Origin: Dromiciops gliroides
Lineage: Eukaryota > Chordata > Mammalia > Microbiotheria > Microbiotheriidae
Length of the DNA stretch: 64,000 bases
Direction: 5' to 3'
NCBI RefSeq assembly: GCF_019393635.1
Contig: NC_057862.1
Coordinates: forward strand, 481,062,669-481,126,668
Shown piece after piece: positions 23,380 to 35,265 of the stretch. The notes beneath the pieces are model-generated. The model did not search any database and was not told the origin of the DNA. It worked only from the letters and a program-made list of their open reading frames with translations. The position numbers and the translations under genes were made by a program. Position 1 is the first letter of the stretch. Every line of letters starts with the position of its first letter.

Positions 23380-23510
23380 GAACGATAATGAATTTGGAGT
23401 CAGAGGACCTGGGTTTACAATTCTATTTTTGCCACACTCCCTGAATGACCTAAAACAAGTCAATTAAATTATCTGGACCTCATTTTCCTTATTTGTAACA
23501 TTTCAGAAGT
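23380..23510 (+). mobile_element. MIR/CORE-SINE copy, diverged
   Basis: Order 'aatttggagtcagaggacct', 'gggtttacaattc', 'cctgaatgacctaaaacaag', 'ctggacctcattttccttat' fits the sense MIR. Confidence 0.55.
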
Positions 23511-23579
23511 TATATTTCATTATAACTGTGATCCATTTAAGGTGAAAATCTATGATTTAAGTAACTCAAATGTGCAGCT

Positions 23580-23860
23580 TCAAAGTATTACCTCTTTGTT
23601 CTCTCTACCCCCATATACAATCAGTCGGCTTTTTTTTTCTTCCATGGTTATTCTCATATCATTGTCCCTCTCTTCATTTATAGGAAGAGAACAATCATAA
23701 TTCAGACCTTCAACAACTTACTCCTGGACTATGTTGAAAGACTCCAAATTTATCTCCATGCTTCTAGTCTCCCCCTTTTCCAATTTGTTATTCAAAAAGC
23801 TTCCAAATTGATATTATTAAAACACAGATATGACAATGTCTTTTCTTAAAAGAAAAGAAA
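23580..23860 (+). mobile_element. L2-like LINE debris, left part
   Basis: Diverged L2 ORF2-like pyrimidine-rich sequence. It resumes after the inserted HAL1 at about 24,715-24,900 ('ccctcatctcccattat'-type blocks), which is the main argument for the assignment. Confidence 0.42.
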
Positions 23861-23888
23861 GACAAGCTCTCTTTGAACTATCGTATTG

Positions 23889-24695
23889 AAGGGCAAAGCC
23901 AAGATGGCAGAGGAAAGACATTAAACTTACAGAGCTCCTGACACAATTACCCCGAAAACAGAAATAAAACAACCCCTGGAGCAGCAAAATCCACAAAAAG
24001 ACAGGCTGAGATTATTTTCCAACTAAAATAAGCTTAGAGGGGGCTGTGCTGGGCTATGAGCAAAGTCTAATCCCTTGATAGCACCAACATAGTCCCCAGG
24101 CAGGCTGCACCAGAAGGGAGGGACAGAGCAGGGGAGAGGGCAGTGAGAAGCAAAACACTTTTGAGGAGGAATAGGATAAAAGAAGATAGAAATAGAGTAA
24201 ATATAATGGGAAGTGAATAGGATGGAGGGAAACAGTTATGATGATTGATTATAATGGCAAAACACTCAAGCAGAGTGAAATGTACTGTATGCAAAATAAT
24301 AGCAATAGAGTAAGATGATCTCCTAGGAAGCATGTGGTTATTTTCAGCAACCAATATACACATACATTGATCCAATATAACTCTGAAAGACTTATGAAAA
24401 TTGCCATCAATCCATAGAGAAAGAACTGATGGTATCTGAAAATAGATGAAAGCATAATTTTTTTTCACAGTTCCTTAATCTGAAGTTTTATTTTTATCTG
24501 TTTTTTCTCACAACCTAGCTAATCTGGAGATGTTTTCCATAACTACTCATGTATAAATTGAATTGAATTGAATTGCTTGAGTTCTTGGGGGTGGGAGTGG
24601 AAAGGGAGGAAGGAAGAGAACACAAAGTTTTAAAAAATTGATGTCAAAATTTGTTTTTACATGTAATTTGGAAAATAAAATTCTAAACAGGAAAA
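23889..24695 (+). mobile_element. HAL1 with large internal deletion
   Basis: It begins with the L1/HAL1 5' end 'gggcaaagccaagatggcag', passes through 5' UTR sequence shared with 32,520-32,730, then near 24,105 jumps to the region downstream of ORF1 ('gggcagtgagaagcaaaaca'). It ends in the HAL1 3' end 'aaaataaaattctaaacagg'. The whole of ORF1 is missing. The 133-codon antisense frame here is not a gene. Confidence 0.78.
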
Positions 24696-24714
24696 AGGAA
24701 AAGAAAGATGAAAA

Positions 24715-24905
24715 ACAAACAAATAATAACCCTTAGAGCATTTCCTTATTTCTTCCAGGGTAAAATTTTAAAAGTCTTCAGTCTGCTATTTACGGACCTT
24801 TAAAATAAGAATCCAATTTGCTTTTCTAGCCTTGTCTCCCATTATTTCTCTTTACTTATTGTTCATTCCAATCAAACTGTATACCTAGGTGTTAATACAA
24901 CAGTA
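24715..24905 (+). mobile_element. L2-like LINE debris, right part
   Basis: It continues the L2-like fragment left of the HAL1: 'tttccttatttcttccaggg', 'ttcagtctgctatttacgga', 'ttgcttttctagccttgtct'. Confidence 0.42.
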
Positions 24906-25790
24906 TTGTATTATCTGCCTGTGCATATTTACATGAGTGACATTATCTTAGATAAATATTTCAATCTATCTTTCACTGAGAAGTCAGGTTCCTCGAGCTA
25001 GTCACTGTGTCTACTTAGGATTCTAAAGGCAACCCTAACAAGGGAGTATTATTTTCTAATGCTATAGCATATAAGCTCCCACTAGATAACAACATGATGA
25101 TAAGTTGATATCAATATCACCTTAATTAGTTTTTTGAAAGTACTATTTATCAATTAGCTTTTAGATTTAATTAGCTTTAAGAAAAAGGTTAATTACTAAG
25201 ATTGTCTGGTAAGAATATTTGGTACAAAATATCCCCCCCTCACAGTATATGACATATTCCTAGAAATACATACAGAATCCAGGAGAAAGCAGACTCAAGC
25301 TTAGAGAGTACAGATGACAAGGGAGCAACTCATAGTTCCTGGAGGTCCTTTTTTGCCTGGAGTCCACAAGTTGTTCCCTTTAGTACCTTTTCTTCTGGGA
25401 TCTTCATAGAGCCTTGAATCTGTTGTGCTCATTTCATCCACTCTATTCTTGGATTCAATCTAGACTTAGCTTCTGATTGTCTTATAACAATGAGAAATAC
25501 AGCTACCTGACTTCCCACAAGTTGTTCTCTGACTAAGAGGTGGGAGTCAATAAGTACTAGGGAGAGGCTATCATTCTCCACCTCCTCCCCAATCAAATTC
25601 CTTCTAGATGGTCTGTTTAGAACATTCTCCCATTAGTTTCCATATGTGTATATTTCTTATATCCACATAGTAAAATGTCAGCCTCTTCAGAGCAACACAT
25701 TCTTATTGCTGTTTTGTTTTTGATTTTGTTTTGTATCTCCAGAATATAAGAATACTGTAAAAATAATAGGATATCAATAATGTTTATTTT
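24906..25790. other. Unassigned sequence, no gene seen
   Basis: Nothing recognised on either strand. Confidence 0.4.
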
Positions 25791-25796
25791 TATTTT

Positions 25797-25936
25797 TTCC
25801 CTGCAGCAATTGTGGTTGAGTGACTTGCCCAGCATCAGACAGCTAGTAAATGTCAAATGTTTGAGGGTGAATTTGAACTCAGTTTCTCCAGACTCCAGGG
25901 CGAGTGCTCTTTCTACTGCTCTACCTAGATGCACCT
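25797..25936 (-). mobile_element. WSINE1-related SINE, antisense, diverged
   Basis: An older copy with many substitutions; the order 'caattgtggttgagtgactt', 'gacagctagtaaatg', 'gaatttgaactca', 'ccagggcgagtgctctttc' is intact. The A-tail has decayed. Confidence 0.85.
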
Positions 25937-26138
25937 TAATACTGTTTATCAAATTAAATGAGGGATAGTTTATCTTTATATATTAAATGAGGTATTCAAA
26001 ATTTGGTAATAGTATATATTTCTTCATTTTCCATTGCATATTTAAGTCTTCTAATATACAACTAGAAATAGATACCCATCAAGAAAATCCCCTCACAGAA
26101 ATAATAATCCAATTTATAAACAGAACAGTAAGAAAAAA

Positions 26139-26200
26139 AATATATATATATATATATACACACACATACACATACACACGCATACATATATATTATATAT
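26139..26200. repeat. (TA)n(CA)n microsatellite
   Basis: TA units followed by CA units and a mixed TA/CA shoulder. Confidence 0.92.
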
Positions 26201-26239
26201 CTATTTACATTTTCACCTCAAAATGTCTAATGTGGTGGT

Positions 26240-26360
26240 TATTGTTCTTGATTTTTAGCTAAGGAAATTGAAGTTCTGATAATTTGTAACTTACCTATGA
26301 TCACATCAGCAGAAAGTTTCTGAAGTATGATTTGAACCCCCATAATCTACTACATTCTTT
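26240..26360 (-). mobile_element. MIR/CORE-SINE copy, antisense
   Basis: 'ttttagctaaggaaattgaa', 'gtaacttacctatgatcaca' and 'tatgatttgaacccccataa' follow antisense MIR order. Confidence 0.55.
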
Positions 26361-26799
26361 GTCAGTAAAAGTCTCTAAGAAAGAACAAAGGGCAAGTGAC
26401 AAGTTCTAATAAAATAACAACACTCAATATATTTCATAAAGCAAAAAATAAAATAAAATAAAATAACATCAAGGTCACAATAGAAGAAAATTATATTGTT
26501 GATATATTGTGATATTATAACTCCAATATTATACATTATGTAGGTGAGAGCAATAAGATGTACATAACCAAACAGAGGAATGGAATTTAGAGCAGTCTAA
26601 ATAAATCCATCAGCAGTGTGGGACTTGATAATAGTGTATTATGGTATAATATTGAAACTATAGTCTCATCAATGTAGATATATAAGTGAGGCTTATTGGA
26701 CATCTTCAGTAAATAATTTTTATTTGATTAATTATGGGCTGTTTGCACCTTTAATTTCACCCTCTTTGTCTTTATAACAAAGTATATATTTTTTCTCAA
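26361..26799. other. Unassigned AT-rich sequence
   Basis: A short A-rich run with AAAAT units lies at about 26,445-26,465. Otherwise nothing is recognised. Confidence 0.4.
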
Positions 26800-27620
26800 T
26801 TAGCTAACAACCCCTTCACCCAGGCCTTCAGGTAAGAAACTTTATCATCTTTGAATCTTTTCCTTCATTTGCCTCTCATCTCTCAAATACATGTATTATT
26901 ATAACTTTCTACTATTATCATACCAGTGCAGTCCTTTTCTATTATCTACCTAGACTATTACATTAGGTTCCCAAATGATCTTTCATCCTTTCCTCTCTTA
27001 TGCCTCCAATCAGTTTCTTGTATTTCTTCCAGAATAATCTTTCTTAAGCATAGATCTTCTCATGCCATATCTTCTTTCAAACATTTGCAGAGGTTATTTT
27101 AATACCTCAAAATAATATTCACACTATTTCTTCCCTGACATTCAAAGTTTACTAATAACTGGTATTATTTTATCATTCTACCTTTATTTTATCTAATCCC
27201 CTTCATCTATTTTCTTTGTTTAGATAAATGAGACACTGGCCAAATGTTAATTTGGCCTATAACCTCTGTGCTTTTTATTAAATCTTAGAATGTCTTCCTT
27301 TCCTGTCTTCAACTATTGCATTTCACTCCAACCTTTAAATTTTGCCTCAAATACTACTTGCTTCAAGTCTTTCCTGATCCTTACAATTGGCAACAACTTA
27401 ATATTAGTCTTATATATAACATGTTATTCTTTAACTTTAATGTATATATCATACAAATATTATATAGAGGAATCATAGATAATATATAATGCATTATATA
27501 TGTTAGATATGCTATGTAGCTCCATATGTGGATATCATGTTCCCTTACTACTGTAGAACCTTCCCCTTGTAGGCAGTTTGTGTCTTTTCTAAATTTTGTT
27601 TTTTTACATAAATTGCTATT
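26800..27620 (+). mobile_element. L2 LINE, ORF2 3' part and 3' UTR
   Basis: A long diverged run with L2 ORF2 blocks in order: 'gtcctTTTCTATTATCTACC' region, 'ggttcccaaatgatctttca', 'ccagaataatctttcttaag', 'tatttcttccctgacattca', 'tttgcctcaaatactacttg', 'cttcaagtctttcctgatcc' and the 3' UTR-like 'ccttgtaggcagtttgtgtc'. No coding capacity remains. Confidence 0.58.
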
Positions 27621-28090
27621 CATATTACACTAGTTTGGGGTAAATATATTTTTATTTATTAATGTATGATACCAGTAAAGATTGACTGTGTCTCTTCCTA
27701 ACTTCTCCTGGTCTCAGGCCACATGGTAGAGAAAGCCGGGGGAGAATTTCATTATGGCAGTTAGCTCAAGCATGAGAAAAACCCCATAAGATTGATCCTG
27801 TCTCTAGCACATGGTCTCAAGGAAACCTAAGAAAATTCAGAGTATCTACAAACCAGAGAGCCAAAAGGAGGCCAAGAAAAAGCTCATGATCTTTTCTAAA
27901 GGATTTTCTCCCCTTTCCATAAATACATGGGTTAAAGCTAATTGGTTAGCATCATTCAATTACACTGGTTGATATCACTTGAGTGTGATCTTATTTTAAA
28001 ATGAACTGTACAGATGACATCTGGGAGAAGAATGTAAAAGAACATCACTGAAGGTGCTCAAGGCTAAGTATATTATCTAGATGGCCTTTG
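27621..28090 (-). mobile_element. Retroviral LTR, antisense (LTR family 1)
   Basis: The central block ('agctaattggttagcatcat', then 'ggttgatatcacttgagtg' and 'aactgtacagatgacatct') is the reverse complement of the matching block of the sense LTR at 9.4-10.0 kb. 'agcacatggtctcaagg' is also shared. Two reverse CCAAT boxes are visible. Element ends and TSD are not resolved and no internal genes flank it. Confidence 0.68.
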
Positions 28091-28800
28091 ATCACATCTA
28101 AGCTAGATAAAAGAGTCTATCTCCATTTCTTTTGTTCCCTTGGGTTTGTCCCCAATAAGATTTGCTTAAATTTCTCAAGAACTGGACTTTCTGGATTGGT
28201 GGGGGTAGGGCAAAAGGAATGAGGAACAGATTTCTGGGTCCTGCAATAAATCCATTGATTCTAGGTAACTGTTGAATTATGTGAGTGGAAGCCATATTAT
28301 AGATAGTTAAGAACCAAGTAAGAGGAAAGGAAGTAGAGGTAACTAAATGGAGAATACTTTCTCAAAGATTTTAGCTAAAAAGGGGTAGGGAGATATAGGA
28401 TGTCAGGAATTAGAATTCTTGGATTAAGTGAAGGGGTTTATAGATAGAGGAAATGGGTTTCTTCTTAGACATCAGTAAAGGTAGCAATAGTTTAGGAGAG
28501 ATTGAAAGAGTGAAGTTTATAATGGAGAAAACCTTCCTAAAGAACTGGGGAGAAAGTATTAGATCAGAAGTGAATGAGAAATATATGGAATGATTTTACA
28601 TACATATACATATTTGTTTCTAGTCTTAAACCTCTCAGGGTGGGAAAGGACAGGGAAGGGAATAAAAGGGAAAGAAAGAAATTTATATGATAACTCTATT
28701 ATATATTTTAAAAATACAGAGAGCTGTACATAATAGGTTTGCAGTTTCATGTACAATAATCATTTTCTACTATGTTATGGAAATTCTTGTTTTATTTCAC
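28091..28800. other. Unassigned sequence, no gene seen
   Basis: No coding region or repeat is recognised. Confidence 0.4.
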
Positions 28801-28829
28801 AAATTAAAAGAACTGTATAGCAGAGGATA

Positions 28830-29370
28830 AGATGGATATATATAGTGTCATGGAAGCATGGGAAATTGAGGATAGAAGTGGCTGGTGGATTGAGGAAAGA
28901 CTAAACAAGCTGTGGTATATGACGGTGATAGAATATTATTGTGCTATAAGAAATAACAAGCAGGATGACTTCAGAAAGGCCTGGAAAGACTTGTTTGAAC
29001 TTATATATAGTGAAGTGAGCAGAATAAGAACATTGTGCACTGAGACATCAATATTGTTTGATGAAGAAATGTGAATGACTTAACTATGCTCAGGAATACA
29101 ATTATCCAAGACAATCCTAAAGAATTAATGATGAAGCATACTATCTACCAACAAAGAAAGAACTGATATTGAATTTACACAGACTGAAGTATGCAAGTTT
29201 TCTTATACAAAATAACTAAAATAGTAATGTTTTACATAATTGCTCATGTATAACATATATCTAATTGCTTATCACCTCAGGGAGGGGGGAGGTGAGAAAG
29301 GGAAGGAGGGATAAAATTTGGAACTCAAACCTTAAATAAAAATGTTTATTATTTAAAAAAAATTAAAAAG
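28830..29370 (+). mobile_element. L1 3' end with ORF2 C-terminal remnant
   Basis: The open frame at 28,832-29,074 encodes the ORF2 C-terminus: LNKLWYMTVIEYYCAIRNNK, then DFRKAWKDLFELIYSEVSRI. It corresponds to LNKLWYMNVMEYYCAVRNNE in the L1 at 39.7 kb. The 3' UTR follows with a G-rich 'gggaggggggaggtgagaaa' run and ends 'ccttaaataaaaatgtttat' plus an A-run near 29,370. This is a strongly 5'-truncated insertion; the open frame is not a gene. Confidence 0.85.
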
Positions 29371-30296
29371 AAAATCATGAGAAGAGGGACAGAGGAAGGT
29401 CAGTGACTTACCTGAGCTATCCAAATACCTACAAATAGTTTCATAAGAAAATTCATGGAGGAGCAAAACCCACAAATGGACAGGGTCAAATAATTTTGCA
29501 ACAACTTAAATGGTCAGCAGGAAAGGTCTATTGCAATGGGGTGATAATAGGGGAGCACAATCCAGTGCCAGCTGTATACCAGCACAGACATATCCCCAAC
29601 CAACCAGGAGCAGGCCTTGAAAGCCACTGAATCATCATGAGCAGCAGCATCAACTCATTCTGGAAGTCTTAGCCCACAGATGCTAAGGGGGTCAAACAAT
29701 TTGCCAAAAGAAGATTACAGGGATCTTTTTGCTAGCACTAAGGAAGGATTGTTATTTTGCCCATGCTCAGATCCAGGTCTCAGTCTTGGGTGGTGGTCAC
29801 AGGGCAGGGAGGAGCACCAACACACCAGAGCTTCCAGCCATAGTGGAGCAGGAACTTTCCTCAAAGTTCCAGGGCAGAAAAGAAGGTTTTTGATTGCTTG
29901 AAGACCAGAGAACAGGCCAAAAGAGTAGTAAACATACCTCTCCTTAAATCATAACACCTTGGAAGAACTAAAAACTTACAAATGCCTAGAAGTATCTCTG
30001 AAAATATCTGTATAATGGCCCTGAAGCTTGGGACGGTAAGCCCTCCACCCTGGAAGCAGTGTCCCACTTTTAAAAAGATTTAAAAGTCAAGAAATGGCCT
30101 GGGAAAATGAGTAAAAAGAAAAAAATATGACCATGGAAAGTTACTGTGGTGACTAGAAAGATAAAAGTACACCCTCAGAGGAAAATAACAAAGTCAGAGC
30201 TCATACAGCCAAAGCTTCCAAGAAAAATATGAATTGGTCTCAGGCCATAGAAGGGCTCAAAAGGTACTTTGAAAACAAAGTAAGAAAGGTAGAGGA

Positions 30297-30450
30297 GGGG
30301 CAGCTAGATGGCGCAGTGGTTAAAGCACCAGCCCTGAATTCAGGAGTACCTGAGTTCAAATCCGGCCTCAGACACTTGACACTTACTAGCTGTGTGACCC
30401 TGGGCAAGTCACTTAACCCCTATTGCCTGCAAAAAAAAAAAAAGAATATA
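30297..30450 (+). mobile_element. WSINE1-type SINE inside HAL1 ORF1
   Basis: A complete sense copy with A-tail, flanked by a perfect 15-bp TSD AAGAAAGGTAGAGGA (30,282-30,296 and 30,455-30,469). It disrupts the ORF1 remnant, so it is younger than the HAL1. Confidence 0.95.
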
Positions 30451-31534
30451 AAAAAAGAAAGGTAGAGGAAAAAATCAGAAGAGAAATGAAAGTGATACAA
30501 GAAAATTGTGAAAAAACAAAAGTCAACAGATTGGTAAAGGAAACACCAAAAAATACTGAAGACAACACCACCTTAAAAATTGACAAGGCCAATTGGTAAA
30601 AGAGGAAAAGGATGCCTTGAAAAGCCAAATTGGCTAAATGGAAAAGGAGGTACAAAAGCTCTCTAAAGAAAATAACTCCTTAAGAATTAGAAGTGAACAC
30701 ATGGAAGATAATAATTTTATGAAAAAATAAACAATAAAAGAAAAACAAAAGAATGAAAGAATAGAAGGCAATGCAAAATATATCATTGTACAAAACAACT
30801 GACCTGGAAAATAGATCCAGGGGAGATAATTTGAACATTATTGGACTACCTGAATGCCATGATAAAAAAATAATAATAATAAATAAAAAATGAAAAGACC
30901 TTAGACTTCGTCTTCCAAGAAGTTGTCAGGGAAAATTTTCTACATATTATAGAAACAGAAGGTAAAATAGACATTGAAAGAATACACCAATCATTTCCTT
31001 AAAAAAGTCTGAAAATGAAAAATTCCAGGAATATTATAACCAAATTCCAGAACCCCCAGGACAAGGAAAAAATATTTTAAGAAGCCTGAAAGAAACAATT
31101 TAAGTATTGTGGTGCCACAGGATAACACTATATTTAGCACCTTATACATTAAAGGATTACAGGGCATGGAATATGATATTCCAGAAAGCAAAGGAACTTA
31201 GATTATAACCAAGAATTACCTACCCAGAAAAACTGATTATAATCCTTCAGCAGAAAAAATGGGCATTCTATGAAAGGGAGAACTTTCAGGCATTCTTGAT
31301 CACCAGACCTGAAGTGAATAGAAAATTTGACTTTCAAATACCAGACTATAGGGAAACATAAAAAGGTAAACAGGAAAAATAAATCTTAAGTGATTTTAAA
31401 GGTTAAACTGTTTACATTCTTACATGAGAAAATGATACTTGTTAATCATAAGAATTTTTTCAGTAGTAGGGCAGCTGAATGGATTAGATTTAGACAGATA
31501 GCACAGGTATGAGTTGAATATGAAGGGATGGTGT

Positions 31535-31645
31535 CTTTTTTCAGGGAAATAAGGGTTAAGTAACTTTCTCAGGGTCACACACCTAGTAAGTGTCAAGTGA
31601 CTGAGGCTGGATTTGAACTCAGATCCTCATGAGTTCAGCTGCCCT
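31535..31645 (-). mobile_element. Old antisense SINE embedded in HAL1
   Basis: 'ggttaagtaactttctcagg', 'gtcacacacctagtaagtgt' and 'gctggatttgaactcagatc' are an antisense SINE with the tRNA-like head partly deleted. It sits at the same point of the HAL1 body as the SINEs at 34,457 and 38,872. Confidence 0.8.
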
Positions 31646-32085
31646 GAGGTGATGTCATTTTAAAAAATAAAGTTAAGGGGTGAGAAGTGAATACACTGGT
31701 CAAAAGGGAAAGGGAGGGGTGGAATGTTGTAAAATATCTTACAATGATGAAGCAAGGAAAAGCTTATACAGTGGATGAGAAGATGGGGAGGTACAGGGGA
31801 GTGAGTGAACTTTACTGTCATCAGAATTGAGTCAAGTAGGGAATAAAATACTCAATTGTGTACAGAAATTTGTCTTATCTTGCAGAAAAGTAGGAGGGGA
31901 AGGTGAAAAGAAGTATCTGTGATATGAAGGAGGGCAGATTGGGGAAAGGGGCAGTCAGAAGCAAAACACTTTTGAGGAGGGACAGGGTGAAGGGAGATAC
32001 AGAATAAATTGTATGGAGATGGAATAGAATGGAGGGAATCACAGTTAAGAATAGTAACTGTGAAAAAAAAATTGAAGCAAGTTTA

Positions 32086-32512
32086 TTTGATAAAGTCCTC
32101 ATTTCTCAAACATATAGAGAATAGATTCAAATTTATTAAAAAAGAGTCATTCCCTATTTGATAAACAGTCAAAAGATATGAACAGTTTTCAAATTAAATA
32201 ATCAAAACTATCTATAGCCATATTTTAAAAAAGTGCTCTCTTACTATTGATTAGAAAGGTGCAAATCAAAATAATCCTAAAGTAGTGCCTCATACCTATT
32301 GGAGAGCATACTAGGATAAAAGAGGAAAATTACAAATATTATAGGGAACAGGGGAAAAATGAGACATTAATATACTGTTGGTGCAGTTGTAAACTGATTC
32401 AACTATTCTGTAGAACAATTTGGAACTATAGCTAAAGGGCTATAAAACCACACATACTCTTTGACCTAGCAATACCACTACTAGGTTGGTATCCAAAAGG
32501 AGAAAAGGCATT
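32086..32512 (+). mobile_element. L1 ORF2 C-terminal remnant fused to HAL1
   Basis: Directly after the HAL1 body the sequence changes to L1 ORF2 C-terminal coding sequence ('gataaagtcctcatttctca', 'aaagagtcattccctatttg', 'agtgctctcttactattgat', 'gaacaatttggaactatagc'), the region seen antisense at 39.9-40.4 and 61.1-61.6 kb. The element is thus L1-like with most of ORF2 deleted. It stops abruptly where the next HAL1 begins. Confidence 0.72.
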
Positions 32513-33663
32513 AAATACTCAGTTCTTTTAACACAGTTACCCCAAAAAACTCCAGAGTGATAAGATAACGCTTGGAGTAGCAGAACCCACAAAAAGACAG
32601 GCTAAGATTATGTTCCAGCCAAAGACAGATTAGACATTTGGCAAGAGGAGGCTCTTGTGACTGGCTGGGAGTGGAGTCCAACCTTGTGATTACATCAACA
32701 CAAACCCAGCCCCAGGCAGGCAATGCCACAGAAAGTTAAGCTTAGGCCCCTAAATCAGTTGCAGTGCCCACATATTCTGGAACTAAGCTCATGGTCTGGT
32801 GAGAGGGCTGAATGGCTGGCTAGGATGAGGGTGGTTAAAGGGAGCTGAGGAGGAATTCAGCTGTCCTACCTGAGAGGGGAACCAGGAAGAAATCTTGAGA
32901 GGTGGAGGGCCAGGTGGGGGAGGGGTGCAGGCTTGTTGGAGCTAAAAACCACAGAAACCCAATTTTGCTGCCTGGTTATTTAGCAAGTTGGCCTGGGGTT
33001 ATTTGTGGACCATAGCATAAGCCAGGTGAGTGAAGCACCTGCCCCTCCTTGAGTCATATCACCTGGGACTCCCTGAGGCTTGGGACAGTATAGCCTGGAA
33101 GCAGGGTCCCACTTTAAGAAGGAGGTAAAGTCAAGTAAAAGACAGGCAATATGAGCATACAGAGAAAGATGCAGACTGTAGAAAGTTTCCTTGATGACAC
33201 AGAGGATCTAGATCAACCCTCAGGGGAGGATGGCAAAGCTACAGTTCCTACATCCAAGGCTTCCAAGAAAAATATGAATTGGTCTCAGGCCATAGAAGCA
33301 CTCAAAAAGGACTTTGAGTATAAATTAAGAAAGGTAGAGGAAAAAATGGAAAGAGAAATGAAAATGATGCAGGAAAGTCATGAAAATAAAAGTCAACAGC
33401 TTGAAAAGCCAAATGGAAAAGAAGATACAAAAGCTCTCTGAACAACATAATTGCCTAAGAATTAGGATTGAACAAATGGAAACTAGTGACTTTATGAGAA
33501 ACTAAGACACAATAAAGCAAATCCAAATGAATAAAAAAAGAGGGCAATGTAAAATATCTTCTTGGAAAAACTGCTTATCTGGAAAATAGATCCAGGAGAG
33601 ATAATTTGAAAATTATTGGTCTACCTGAAAACTGTGGTCAAACAATGCTTAGAAATCATCTTC

Positions 33664-33838
33664 TGGGGGGCAGCTAGGTGGCACAGTGGATAAAGCACTG
33701 GCCCTGGATTCAGGACAACCTGAAATCAAATCCAGCCTCAGACACTTGACACTTACTAGCTGTGTGAACCTGGGAAATTCACTTAACACTTACTGTCCCA
33801 GCTCCCCCCCCCAAAAACAAACAAACAAACAAACAAAC
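33664..33838 (+). mobile_element. WSINE1-type SINE inside HAL1 ORF1
   Basis: A sense copy ending in an (AAAC)n tail. The flanking ATCATCTTC and AACATCTTC are probably the TSD. It interrupts ORF1 between the NRSRRDN-type block and 'agattgttagggagaattgc'. Confidence 0.92.
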
Positions 33839-34456
33839 ATCTTCCAAGAGATTGTTAGGGAGAATTGCCCTGATATTCTAAAAGCAGAAGGTAAAATAGA
33901 AATTGAAATAATCCACTCGTCAACTCCTGAAAGAGATCCAAAATGAAAACTTCCATGGATGTTATGGACAAATTACAGACCTCATAGGTCAAGGAGCCAG
34001 AAAGAAACCATTCAAATACTGTAGAGCCATGTTAAGGATAGCACAAGATACAGCAGCTTCTACATTAATGATCAGAGGGCATGGAATATGATATTCTGGA
34101 GGGCAAATGAATTGGGTTTACAAGCAAAAATCACCTACCCAGCAAAACTGTGTATAGTCTTTCAGGGGGAAAATGGGACTTCAATGAAAAAGAGGACTTT
34201 CAGGTATTTGTGATAAAAAGAACTGAACTGAACAGAAAATTTGACTTTCAAATGCAAGACCCTAGAGAAGCATAAAAAGGCACATAGGAAAAAGAAATCA
34301 TGAGAGATGTTAAAAGGTTAAACTGTTTACATTCCTACATAGGAAGATGATATGTCTAAATCATAAGAGCTTTCTGAGTATTAGAGCAGTTGATAGGAAT
34401 TAATTTAGACAGAGGTCACAGATGGGAATTGATTATGAAGGGATGGTATTTGTAAA

Positions 34457-34594
34457 ATTTTTTTTTGTATATCTTTTTTGGGTGTGGAGGGGGCAGTCGG
34501 GGGTGGTGAGTATTTTGTGTCTGAGGCCAGATTTTGTCTCGTGTCCTCTTGGGTCCAGGGTGGGTGCTCTGTCCACAGTGTTATCTAGCTGGCC
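34457..34594 (-). mobile_element. Embedded antisense SINE in HAL1
   Basis: Diverged: 'gtgtctgaggccagattttg', 'gggtccagggtgggtgctct' and 'gtgttatctagctggccc' are the antisense SINE head. The flanks ('gggatggtatttg' left, 'atgatgac' right) match those of the SINEs at 31,535 and 38,872. Confidence 0.8.
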
Positions 34595-35084
34595 CATGAT
34601 GACTTCTTTAGGGTAAAAGTGAGGAGGGAGAGGAATGCACTGGGGTAGGGGGAAATCAGAGAGGTAGAATGGGATGAAATCTCACACAAAAGAAGCAAGA
34701 AAGGGTCTATGGAGTGTGGGGAGACATGGGGGAGCAACGGGGGAGTGAATGAACCTTATACTCATCAGAATTAGTTCTAAGACCTTAATCGCAACAGAGT
34801 TGGCTCAAGGAGGGAATAACATACACACTCAATTGGGTGAAGTAATCTATCTAACCCTGCAGGAAAGTAGGAGCGGAAGGGGATAAGGAGGGAGGGGTGA
34901 AAGACGGGAGGGCAGATCAGGGAAGGCCGTAGTCAGAACCAAAACACTTTTGATGAGGGATAGGGTAAAAAAAGATAGAAAACAGTAAATAGTATGGGAA
35001 GGGAATAGGATGGAGTGAAAGTTAACAAGAACAACTGTGAAAAAAATTTTGAAGCAGAGGCAAGAATAATTTATTATTTGCTGA

Positions 35085-35265
35085 TCATGATGTATTGATT
35101 GATGATTTGATGATTGGAGGAAGATGAAGATTGATGATGAGGACTGATTGAGTATGATGAGGATTGAATGAAGATGAGGATTGATTGACAATGATGAGGA
35201 TTGACTGAGGATGATGATGATTGATGAATGAGGATTGATTGCTTGATGATGATGATGATGGCAAA
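35085..35265. repeat. (GAT)n/(GATT)n degenerate microsatellite
   Basis: A GAT/GATT/GAG-rich run inside the HAL1 3' region. A shorter version occurs at the matching point of the HAL1 at 45,765-45,800. Confidence 0.85.

Larger units (their letters stand above)
29380..32085 (+). mobile_element. HAL1 with ORF1 remnant and two SINEs
   Basis: It starts in 5' UTR-like sequence ('gcaaaacccacaaatggaca'). ORF1 begins near 30,115 and contains MNWSQAIEGLKRYFENKVRK (about 30,229), then 'aaaatagatccaggggagat' (the conserved NRSRG/RDN-type block, about 30,807) and the C-terminal region to about 31,370. A SINE interrupts ORF1 at 30,297. A second, old antisense SINE lies at 31,535-31,645. Frames are broken throughout. 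Confidence 0.82.

Noticed and set aside
24067..24468. 133-codon antisense frame
   Set aside because: It lies across an internally deleted HAL1 and reads the element backwards.
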